5,270 nucleotides of DNA, taken from Parcubacteria group bacterium GW2011_GWA2_36_10 (GTDB lineage Bacteria; Patescibacteriota; Patescibacteriia; UBA1558; GWA2-36-10). The stretch spans positions 1 through 5,270 of the forward strand of contig LBRC01000041.1 in the NCBI GenBank assembly GCA_000991205.1, in the 5' to 3' direction. This document shows, piece after piece, positions 1 through 4,153 of this stretch (the first letter of the stretch is position 1; each line of letters begins with the position of its first letter). The translations under genes and the position numbers were made by a program. The notes under the pieces were generated by a model. The model saw nothing but the letters and a program-made list of their open reading frames with translations. It was not told where the DNA came from and made no database searches.

Positions 1-111
1 CCTCATGCTGGTTGTGGTTTTGGCATGTCTCGTATTTTACAATATATTAATGGTCAAAGAGATATTACTGAAGCCGTTGCCTTTCCTTCTAATAAGGGCA
101 TGCTTATATAG
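1..111 (+). CDS. Class II aminoacyl-tRNA synthetase (Asp/Asn type), C-terminal end only
   Basis: Frame 1 is open from the window edge to a TAG at 109-111 and encodes 36 residues, beginning PHAGCGFGMSRILQYI. The pattern is a glycine-rich run with an invariant Arg (GCGFGMSR), then a hydrophobic helix, then an I(R/T)E-like segment and an FP pair near the end (AVAFPSNK). This is motif 3 and the extreme C-terminus of class IIb synthetases. In that family the motif 3 Arg contacts ATP during amino-acid activation. PHAG before motif 3 favours aspartyl- or asparaginyl-tRNA synthetase over lysyl-tRNA synthetase; the fragment cannot decide which. The start and catalytic core lie left of the window. It converges on the membrane-protein gene with only 5 bases between the stop codons and no convincing terminator in between. 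Confidence 0.8.
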   Translation, partial: PHAGCGFGMSRILQYINGQRDITEAVAFPSNKGMLI

Positions 112-116
112 ACTTT

Positions 117-1547
117 TTATCTTTTTAATAAATAGAGCACATTAACTAAATTTAGCTCATACCATTTTTTTTCTGCTATTATTTTTTTTCTCTCTGCTAT
201 CCACGGGCTCCAGTCTATTTGGCTACCATCTTTATGATTAATCTTCAGCAGATCACTAGTTCCATATTTATCAATATAAGACAAAACATCAGCAGATAGC
301 ATGCGCGATTCAAATAGATCGATACGAGAATTTTCTTTTTGGGCCAAAGCAATATTAGTTCTCAAGATAAATTGTTCGCTTGGTAATATACTAACGATGG
401 CGTACATCCAAATAAATAAGAAAGTTAAAAATTTAAAGATGTTTAGTCTAGTGCGGGTGATGACTTTAATCAGTAAATAGATAAACATAATGATACAAAA
501 TATGATGGTATATGAGGCGAAGAATTTTTCATAGCTTAGGCCATAGCTAGTGACGTACAAAAACATTCTGTAGGCTGATGAAGATAAAAGTAGCAAGGAG
601 CTTATTGTAAAAATACTTAAGATTCCTTGAACAATTTTATGTGTACGTTGATAGCTAAAAAAGAAAATAGCAATATTTATTATGGATAATGCCAGCATTT
701 GCCAAAAGCCACTTTTGACCAATACTTCAACTTCCTTAAATTCAATTGGTAAACCAGTCACCCAAATGCGTTCAAACTGTATCCAGAGAAATAAGAGGTA
801 TAATAACAAAGTGCCTCCTATTACGATACCTAATACTATGGAGTCTGTTTCTTTTTTTATGTTTTTTTCGGCTGGTATCTCTAAGGGTTTAGACCAGGCT
901 AGAAAGACAGCATATAAAAGTAAAGCTAGGGCATAAAAAATAATAATTTTAAAGATTATTTCTAAAGAAATGATGTTTTCAAAAAAAATAATTATTCCAC
1001 TTAGCTTTTGTTCAAATAGTGCATCCACTGAAGATAGTAGAGGAATCACAAGGCCCATAGCTAAGATTAAAAAAACGACTAATCCTAAAATAATTCTTCT
1101 CAAGGTCTTTCCTTTAGTTGATTTAATTCTTAGGATTTGATGTAGTGATTTACCAGCGCTAGCTAACTTGCTTAGCGGGGTCAAAATTCTACCGATCAAA
1201 CGCACAAGTAATGTCAAACTCCAAAATTTTTCTTGACGTTTTTCTAGCAAAAGATAATTTAAACTAATTGTTAAGAGTACAGGAAAAATAAGAATGTTCA
1301 TCACTTTAATGAAAGCATTATCATAGATAGCATAACTGAAGATAATCAACAAAAGTGGAATTAATAAAACAAAGTTTTTTCTTTGCCAGAGATTTTCTTT
1401 TTCTACGCATTTGGCTAAAAAAGCTAGTATGAGTAATAACCAAATAGTTAAATTAAAACCCAAAGCGTAGATATCTTTTTCCCAAAAATTCCATAAAAAG
1501 ATGACCCAGAATAAACTAATTAATAAGGCAAACACTAATTTTTTCAT
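117..1547 (-). CDS. DUF4173/DUF4153-like polytopic membrane protein
   Basis: This 476-residue protein is strongly hydrophobic, with about ten to twelve membrane segments (for example near residues 4-20, 31-46, 59-76, 151-172, 187-216, 238-256, 283-298, 306-325, 343-361 and 370-388). Three landmarks fit the DUF4173 family as I know it: LLSSVDALF at 170-178 (the family's SAD-x-x-F motif), YVTSYGLS at 331-338 (the YGLT motif), and an N-I-A segment at 398-400 opening a soluble tail with an SADVLSYIDKYG stretch at 418-429. Family function is unknown; it acts in the cytoplasmic membrane. The ATG at 1545-1547 gives a positively charged start (MKK) followed by a membrane helix. The leader is short and shows no Shine-Dalgarno. 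It has its own promoter just after the terminator of the upstream lipoprotein gene, so it is probably transcribed alone. Confidence 0.8.
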   Translation of the reverse strand: MKKLVFALLISLFWVIFLWNFWEKDIYALGFNLTIWLLLILAFLAKCVEKENLWQRKNFVLLIPLLLIIFSYAIYDNAFIKVMNILIFPVLLTISLNYLLLEKRQEKFWSLTLLVRLIGRILTPLSKLASAGKSLHQILRIKSTKGKTLRRIILGLVVFLILAMGLVIPLLSSVDALFEQKLSGIIIFFENIISLEIIFKIIIFYALALLLYAVFLAWSKPLEIPAEKNIKKETDSIVLGIVIGGTLLLYLLFLWIQFERIWVTGLPIEFKEVEVLVKSGFWQMLALSIINIAIFFFSYQRTHKIVQGILSIFTISSLLLLSSSAYRMFLYVTSYGLSYEKFFASYTIIFCIIMFIYLLIKVITRTRLNIFKFLTFLFIWMYAIVSILPSEQFILRTNIALAQKENSRIDLFESRMLSADVLSYIDKYGTSDLLKINHKDGSQIDWSPWIAERKKIIAEKKWYELNLVNVLYLLKR

Positions 1548-1569
1548 ATATTTATATTTAGCTATTTTT

Positions 1570-1578
1570 AGTATAGCA
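1570..1578 (-). promoter_or_regulatory. Extended -10 promoter for the DUF4173-like gene
   Basis: Read on the minus strand this is TGC-TATACT, an extended -10 element (TGN plus hexamer). The hexamer ends 22 bases before the ATG at 1547, so the leader would be about 16 bases. No good -35 is visible (TTACGT at the 17-base distance). The T of TGC is the last base of the U-tract of the preceding terminator. Confidence 0.55.
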
Positions 1579-1610
1579 AAAAACCATCCTAAACGTAAGG
1601 TCTGGGATGG
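1578..1610 (-). terminator. Rho-independent terminator of the LRR lipoprotein gene
   Basis: On the minus strand the stem CCATCC (plus 1605-1610) and GGATGG (plus 1584-1589) pairs across a 15-base loop and is followed at once by six T (plus 1578-1583). It lies 20 bases after the lipoprotein stop codon. The loop is rather long, but stem plus T-tract at the right place supports the call. Confidence 0.75.
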
Positions 1611-1629
1611 CTCAAAAATGATTTATTTT

Positions 1630-2121
1630 CTATTCAATAATGATAACGTCGGCTGGTAAATTTTGGCGAATGCCATCAAGATCTTGTTGGGAAATTTCAT
1701 TGCCAGATAGATTTAGTGTTTTTAGATTTTTTAAATTACCCAGTTCATTTGGTAGTCCAGTTAATTGATTGTTTGCTAAATTTAATTCTATTAAATTGCT
1801 AAGTTGACCAATTTCGGCTGGCACACCAGTCATTTTGTTGCTAGAGGCGTCAAGATATTGTAATTTTGTTAATTGTCGAATTTCAGCTGGTAAGGCGCCA
1901 GTTAAATTATTATTTGACAAATTAAGACTTGTTAAATTTGTTTGTTTAAAAATAGACTGCTCTGCTTTTTTTAGACCTTGTCCACTTAGATCAAGACTAT
2001 TTTCATTTTGAACTTCTTGGTTTAATAGTGGAGAAGGTTCTTGAGACTTATCTTTAATGTCACTGCTACAGCCAGCCCCCATCAATATAGGTATAGCAAG
2101 AAGTAATAATATTTTTTTCAT
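1630..2121 (-). CDS. Small leucine-rich-repeat lipoprotein
   Basis: This 163-residue protein starts with MKK, a hydrophobic core (LLLLAIPILM) and GAGC at 15-18, which fits a lipoprotein signal peptide with Cys18 as the lipidated residue. A polar linker of about 22 residues follows. Then come about four leucine-rich repeats of 23-24 residues: 63-86 (LTSLNLSNNNLTG...), 87-109, 110-132 (LIELNLANNQLTGLP) and 133-156, with a weaker leading unit near 43-62. The pattern LxxLxLxxNxLtgLPxEigxL is that of bacterial LRRs, which form a curved ligand-binding surface. The likely role is extracytoplasmic binding at the membrane surface; no partner can be named. It is flanked by its own promoter and terminator, so it is monocistronic. 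The leader shows no Shine-Dalgarno sequence. Confidence 0.88.
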   Translation of the reverse strand: MKKILLLLAIPILMGAGCSSDIKDKSQEPSPLLNQEVQNENSLDLSGQGLKKAEQSIFKQTNLTSLNLSNNNLTGALPAEIRQLTKLQYLDASSNKMTGVPAEIGQLSNLIELNLANNQLTGLPNELGNLKNLKTLNLSGNEISQQDLDGIRQNLPADVIIIE

Positions 2122-2147
2122 AAGTATAGTTTAAGGTTAACATTTTA

Positions 2148-2156
2148 AGTATATCA
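2148..2156 (-). promoter_or_regulatory. Extended -10 promoter for the LRR lipoprotein gene
   Basis: On the minus strand this reads TGA-TATACT, an extended -10. It ends 26 bases before the ATG at 2121, giving a leader of about 20 bases. Its first T belongs to the U-tract of the tRNA-His terminator. No -35 match is seen, because the -35 position lies inside that terminator hairpin. A second TATACT at 2123-2128 is too close to the ATG to serve. Confidence 0.5.
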
Positions 2157-2181
2157 AAAAACTACTCTTTTAGGGAGTAGT
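2156..2181 (-). terminator. Rho-independent terminator of the tRNA unit
   Basis: On the minus strand ACTACTC (plus 2175-2181) pairs perfectly with GAGTAGT (plus 2161-2167) around a 7-base loop, and a run of T follows (plus 2156-2160, plus the last stem base). It sits a few bases beyond the CCA end of tRNA-His and would end the Arg-(GIY-YIG)-Lys-His transcript. Confidence 0.85.
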
Positions 2182-2188
2182 TCGCTGA

Positions 2189-2264
2189 TGGGGTGTCTAG
2201 AGGGAGTCGGACCCTCATTAGCGGTACCACAAACCGCTGTGTTAACCGTTACACCATAGACACC
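2189..2264 (-). tRNA. tRNA-His (anticodon GTG)
   Basis: A full cloverleaf can be drawn on the minus strand. The D stem is GTGT/ACAC, the anticodon stem GCGGT/ACCGC, the loop TTGTGGT (anticodon at plus 2228-2230), and the T stem GAGGG/CCCTC. The acceptor reads GTGTCTA/TAGACAC, with an extra 5' G opposite C73. That G-1:C73 pair is the hallmark of tRNA-His, so anticodon and identity element agree. CCA is encoded (plus 2189-2191). The T loop is TCCGACT rather than the usual TTC start. It is the last gene of the tRNA unit, followed by the terminator. Confidence 0.95.
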
Positions 2265-2280
2265 ATGTATATACAACTTT

Positions 2281-2318
2281 GTCGAATGGTCCTTAGACCA
2301 CGAGCGAAGTCGAGTGGT
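2281..2318 (-). repeat. REP-like hairpin unit after tRNA-Lys
   Basis: On the minus strand, starting at the tRNA-Lys CCA end, the segment ACCAC (plus 2314-2318) can pair with GTGGT (plus 2297-2301). The TGGTC of the latter can alternatively pair with GACCA (plus 2287-2291). The ACCAYTCGAC unit appears at the start and again at the end. A related copy follows tRNA-Arg at 2725-2764. It is not a terminator, having no T-tract. Confidence 0.6.
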
Positions 2319-2390
2319 GCCCCCAGCAGGATTTGAACCTGCGACCGTTTGCTTAAGAGGCAACTGCTCTACCAACTGAGCTATAAGGGC
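2315..2390 (-). tRNA. tRNA-Lys (anticodon CTT)
   Basis: The minus strand gives a complete 76-base cloverleaf. The D stem is GCTC/GAGC, the anticodon stem TTGC/GCAA (outer pair G-A unpaired), the loop CTCTTAA (anticodon at plus 2355-2357), the T arm GCAGG-TTCAAAT-CCTGC, discriminator A73 and encoded CCA. The acceptor stem GCCCTTA/TGGGGGC contains two G-T wobbles (5-68 and 6-67). Its 3' strand is identical to that of the neighbouring tRNA-Arg. The first ten bases also encode the last residues and stop of the GIY-YIG gene, and the first 28 bases recur as a broken copy at 2645-2707. Confidence 0.95.
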
Positions 2391-2638
2391 TTACGTAATA
2401 ATGATTTTAAAAATTCTTTGCCTGTACCAGACTTTAAATATTTTTCTCTTTTTCTAGCATTTATTCTATCACCAATTTTTTCTTTGTAAAACATTGACCA
2501 GGGGCGATGTGGCTTTGTTGATTTAGTCATGCCATAATTGTGCCCTTGCAATCTTTTTTCAGGGCTAACAGATAATCCGACATAGATAGTATTATTTTTT
2601 ATGCTGTAAATAGCATAGACATAATAATCGCTTTTCAT
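2381..2638 (-). CDS. Small single-domain GIY-YIG nuclease family protein
   Basis: This 85-residue protein is a stand-alone GIY-YIG domain of the UPF0213/YhbQ-like group. Its landmarks are YVYAIYS at 6-12 (the GIY strand), IYVGLS at 18-23 (the YIG strand), Arg29 and His33 in RLQGHN, the TK-x-x-RPW segment at 41-47, and the helix ARKREKYLKSG with Glu65 as the expected metal ligand. All expected catalytic positions appear present, so it may be an active Mg-dependent endonuclease; the substrate is unknown. The ATG at 2636-2638 has an SD-like GGGAG 10 bases upstream, rare in this window. The gene lies between tRNA-Arg and tRNA-Lys in the same direction. Its last codons (Lys-Pro-Leu-stop) run into tRNA-Lys. 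It is bracketed by copies of the tRNA-Lys 5' end, which suggests insertion. It could instead be a resident gene beside a decayed tRNA. Confidence 0.88.
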   Translation of the reverse strand: MKSDYYVYAIYSIKNNTIYVGLSVSPEKRLQGHNYGMTKSTKPHRPWSMFYKEKIGDRINARKREKYLKSGTGKEFLKSLLRKPL

Positions 2639-2651
2639 ATACTTACTGCTC

Positions 2652-2667
2652 CCTGCCTGCCGGCAGG
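2652..2667. repeat. Mini-palindrome insert B in the tRNA-Lys remnant
   Basis: This is a 16-base GC-rich insert, CCTG followed by the perfect 12-base palindrome CCTGCCGGCAGG (2656-2667). It interrupts the tRNA-Lys copy between the D loop and the 3' half of the D stem. It sits next to TA, like insert A. On the minus strand its end forms the start of the SD-like AGGGAG of the GIY-YIG gene. Confidence 0.75.
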
Positions 2668-2681
2668 TACCAACTGAGCTA

Positions 2682-2700
2682 CCTGTCTACCGTAGGTAGA
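2682..2700. repeat. Mini-palindrome insert A in the tRNA-Lys remnant
   Basis: This is a 19-base insert, CCTG followed by TCTACC-gta-GGTAGA (2686-2700), a perfect 6-base inverted repeat around 3 bases. It interrupts the tRNA-Lys copy at the acceptor/D-arm boundary. The layout (CCTG plus palindrome, followed by TA) is the same as insert B although the palindrome sequence differs. Confidence 0.7.
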
Positions 2701-2724
2701 TAAGGGCTTAATAAAATGTTGTAG

Positions 2725-2764
2725 TGGTCTTTAGACCATGAGCGAGCGTAGCGAGTCGAATGGT
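2725..2764 (-). repeat. REP-like hairpin unit after tRNA-Arg
   Basis: On the minus strand, from the tRNA-Arg CCA end, ACCAT (plus 2760-2764) can pair with ATGGT (plus 2735-2739). The TGGTCT can instead pair with AGACCA (plus 2725-2730 with 2733-2738). It resembles 2281-2318 but has a longer CG-rich middle (GCGAGCGTAGCGAG on the plus strand). No T-tract follows, so termination is unlikely. Confidence 0.6.
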
Positions 2765-2835
2765 GCCCCCAGCAGGAATCGAACCTGCATTTACAGCTTA
2801 GAAGGCTGCTGTTCTATCCGTTGAACTATGGGGAC
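2761..2835 (-). tRNA. tRNA-Arg (anticodon TCT)
   Basis: The minus strand folds as a 75-base cloverleaf. The acceptor is GTCCCCA/TGGGGGC with one wobble at 2-71, the D stem GTTC/GAAC, the anticodon stem GCAGC/GCTGT, the loop CTTCTAA (anticodon at plus 2800-2802), the T arm GCAGG-TTCGATT-CCTGC, A73 and encoded CCA. It reads AGA, a common Arg codon in AT-rich genomes. It is the first gene after the tRNA promoter. Confidence 0.95.
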
Positions 2836-2869
2836 TTATTGGATAATAAAAAAGATTTGAACACGTGCT

Positions 2870-2898
2870 AGTATAACAATAAAGTCTATTTTGGTCAA
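2870..2898 (-). promoter_or_regulatory. Promoter of the tRNA-Arg/GIY-YIG/Lys/His unit
   Basis: On the minus strand TTGACC (plus 2893-2898), a 17-base spacer and TATACT (plus 2870-2875) form a near-consensus sigma-70-type promoter, with TG one base before the -10 (extended -10). Transcription would start near 2863, about 28 bases before tRNA-Arg. It is the strongest promoter in the window, as expected for stable RNA. Confidence 0.85.
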
Positions 2899-2911
2899 TG
2901 TCAATAATTAA

Positions 2912-3040
2912 TGTATAGGTTAATTTTTTAATAATTATCTATAATGTATAGGTTTATGTATAAATTATCAATAAATAGCTTATTTTATACATATTGATGT
3001 ATAGATTAATGTGCATAGTTTGTATAGGTTTGTATAGTTT
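2912..3040. repeat. Cluster of TGTATAGGTT-like direct repeats (putative operator)
   Basis: Perfect TGTATAGGTT copies start at 2912, 2945 and 3021. Variants start at 2957 (TGTATAAATT), 2998 (TGTATAGATT), 3012 (TGCATAGTT) and 3031 (TGTATAGTTT). One inverted core, TATACA, is at 2986-2991. The last three sit 9-10 bases apart, about one helical turn, directly against the -10 of the HTH-ATPase operon, so a bound protein would affect polymerase there. The first copy lies 13 bases upstream of the tRNA promoter -35. Binding by the adjacent HTH protein is inference. The region 2899-3074 otherwise holds no gene. Confidence 0.7.
2958..2990. repeat. AT-rich inverted repeat within the control region
   Basis: GTATAAA (2958-2964) and TTTATAC (2984-2990) are perfect inverses, with an inner AATAA/TTATT pair (2970-2974 and 2980-2984). 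It could form a weak cruciform or present two opposed TGTATA half-sites. AT-richness makes chance a real alternative. Confidence 0.4.
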
Positions 3041-3048
3041 GGTATAAT
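3040..3048 (+). promoter_or_regulatory. Extended -10 promoter of the HTH-ATPase operon
   Basis: TGG-TATAAT is a perfect extended -10 element ending 26 bases before the ATG at 3075; transcription would start near 3055. The -35 position (3020-3025, TTGTAT) is weak and lies inside the TGTATAGGTT repeats. A promoter with a poor -35 covered by repeats fits control by a bound regulator. Confidence 0.7.
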
Positions 3049-3074
3049 GACAAAGAAGAAGTAAAAGATAATTT

Positions 3075-3836
3075 ATGAAAAAAAATATACCCATAGGTGA
3101 GGCAGCTGATTTATTAGGCGTTGCCATACAAACATTACGTAGATGGGACGATAGTGGGATTTTAAAATCTCATCGTTCTAGCCCAACTAGTTATCGTTTC
3201 TATACTGGAGAAGATTTGGAACATTTTTTATCCGCTAATTTTAAATATTTAGCAAGTAGTTGTCACAAATGGGCCTTTAATAATAAAGAGACAGAAATTC
3301 TAGCTCAATTTTATTGTCCAGATAAGTCTGTTTTTAAAGCACGCTTATCAAAATTAGAATTGTTATTAGCTAGAGATGAGTATTTAAAAGTGGGCGCTAA
3401 ATTTTCTTTAATTACTTCTGTGGTGGGTGAAATTGGTAATAATTCCTTTGATCATAATATTGGCAATTGGCCGGATATGAGGGGCATTTTTTTTGGTTAT
3501 AGTTTGGACGAAAGAAAAATTGTTTTAGCCGACAGAGGTCAAGGTGTGTTAGCTACTTTAAAGAGGGTGAGGACAGAATTGTCAACACATCAAAAAGCCC
3601 TTGAAGTTGCTTTTACCGAATATGTTTCTGGTAGGTCACCAGAAAATAGAGGAAATGGATTAAAATATGTTAGAAAGATTGTAACAGGAGGAGCCGAAGA
3701 AAATAGTCTTAAAAAATTAGTTTTATTTTTTCAATCAGGAGATGCTAATGTCACTATCAGATATAGCAGTGATGTTTTGAATATCAAAAATGTTGGGGAT
3801 TTTAATAGAGGTTGTTTTGTGTTATTACAATATTAA
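3075..3836 (+). CDS. HTH (MerR/excisionase-like) fused to a GHKL-type ATPase domain
   Basis: This 253-residue soluble protein has two parts. Residues 5-52 (IPIGEAADLLGVAIQTLRRWDDSG..., RFYTGEDLEHFL) form a MerR/excisionase-type winged HTH for DNA binding. Residues about 105-250 form a histidine-kinase-like ATPase fold: the N-box EIGNNSFDHN (119-128, with Glu119, Asn123 and His127), the G1 box DRGQG (153-157) and the G2 box GNGLKYV (193-199). There is no membrane segment, and I see no phosphoacceptor-histidine helix pair, so a classical sensor kinase is unlikely. ATP-driven switching or protein-kinase activity of the SpoIIAB type is more plausible. The gene after it encodes a STAS-like protein, a natural partner. 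The start is the ATG at 3075; only weak purine-rich sequence (AAGAAG, about 15 bases away) precedes it. The promoter region carries direct repeats, suggesting autoregulation. Confidence 0.85.
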   Translation: MKKNIPIGEAADLLGVAIQTLRRWDDSGILKSHRSSPTSYRFYTGEDLEHFLSANFKYLASSCHKWAFNNKETEILAQFYCPDKSVFKARLSKLELLLARDEYLKVGAKFSLITSVVGEIGNNSFDHNIGNWPDMRGIFFGYSLDERKIVLADRGQGVLATLKRVRTELSTHQKALEVAFTEYVSGRSPENRGNGLKYVRKIVTGGAEENSLKKLVLFFQSGDANVTIRYSSDVLNIKNVGDFNRGCFVLLQY

Positions 3837-3856
3837 TTAAGTATAAAAAATATCCT

Positions 3857-4153
3857 ATGCTTATTGAGTTAAAAAAATTTGGCGTAACATTAACTTCGCG
3901 AGACGATGGTCGTGAGGCCTATTCGGCGATGCAACCAGTTTTGAAGAGTATCAAGGCCGGAGAAGAGGTTGAAATTAATTTTAGTGGTATTAATACATTT
4001 TCTCCATCTTGGGGTGATGAATTTATAACCCCCTTGTTTAAAAATTTTGGTGACAAATTGCTCTTAAGTCATTTGGAGAACCCATCAGTCAAGCTAACAC
4101 TAGACACCATAGAAATTGCCAACAAAATAAATTTGAATCGATCTAAACTATGA
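3857..4153 (+). CDS. STAS-like DUF4325 domain protein
   Basis: I take the ATG at 3857 (98 residues), 20 bases after the ATPase stop. A longer version from a TTG at 3812 would overlap that gene and add residues outside the domain. The sequence fits DUF4325: a start with FGVTLTSRDDGREAY (8-22), a helix to about residue 33, the strand EINFSGINTF (39-48), and the signature SPSWGDEF (49-56), which corresponds to the family's S-x-S-F-A-D-E-L. STAS folds occur in anti-anti-sigma factors, where a serine in the equivalent loop is phosphorylated by a GHKL kinase; Ser49 or Ser51 are candidates here by analogy only. It follows the HTH-ATPase gene and its stop overlaps the start of the helicase gene (ATGA), so all three are one operon. 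No Shine-Dalgarno is seen. Confidence 0.8.
   Translation: MLIELKKFGVTLTSRDDGREAYSAMQPVLKSIKAGEEVEINFSGINTFSPSWGDEFITPLFKNFGDKLLLSHLENPSVKLTLDTIEIANKINLNRSKL

Larger units (their letters stand above)
2645..2710 (-). pseudogene. Broken copy of the tRNA-Lys 5' part (direct repeat)
   Basis: If two inserts (2652-2667 and 2682-2700) are removed, the remaining 31 bases match 2363-2393 exactly, that is, the first 28 bases of tRNA-Lys plus three bases 5' of it. The pieces in plus order are 2645-2651, 2668-2681 and 2701-2710. It includes the D arm and the start of the anticodon stem but no anticodon or 3' half, so it cannot make a tRNA. With the intact gene it brackets the GIY-YIG reading frame. Confidence 0.85.

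Noticed and set aside
91..118. Possible terminator of the synthetase gene (ATAAG/CTTAT hairpin then T-run)
   Set aside because: The stem is five mostly A-T pairs inside the coding end and the T-run lies several bases away; too weak to call.
682..936. 84-codon plus-strand open frame
   Set aside because: It lies wholly inside and antisense to the DUF4173-like gene, whose membrane-protein motifs are clear. Its own translation shows no recognisable domain.
2266..2275. Palindrome TGTATATACA before tRNA-His
   Set aside because: It contains the TGTATA core of the control-region repeats, but a ten-base AT palindrome is expected by chance here and it lies inside the tRNA transcript.
2154..2375. 73-codon minus-strand open frame
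   Set aside because: It is a translation of tRNA-Lys, the spacer and tRNA-His; the product (VEQLPLKQTVAGSNPAGG) is typical of a translated tRNA gene.
2281..2764. REP-like units considered as a CRISPR array
   Set aside because: There are only two diverged copies, with genes between them and no regular spacer, leader or cas gene.
3075..3836. Classical two-component histidine kinase
   Set aside because: I see no membrane or sensor region and no phosphoacceptor-histidine helices, and no response regulator gene is adjacent.
3812..3856. Upstream TTG extension of the STAS-like gene
   Set aside because: It uses a rare start, overlaps the end of the ATPase gene and adds 15 residues outside the DUF4325 domain; the ATG at 3857 fits better.
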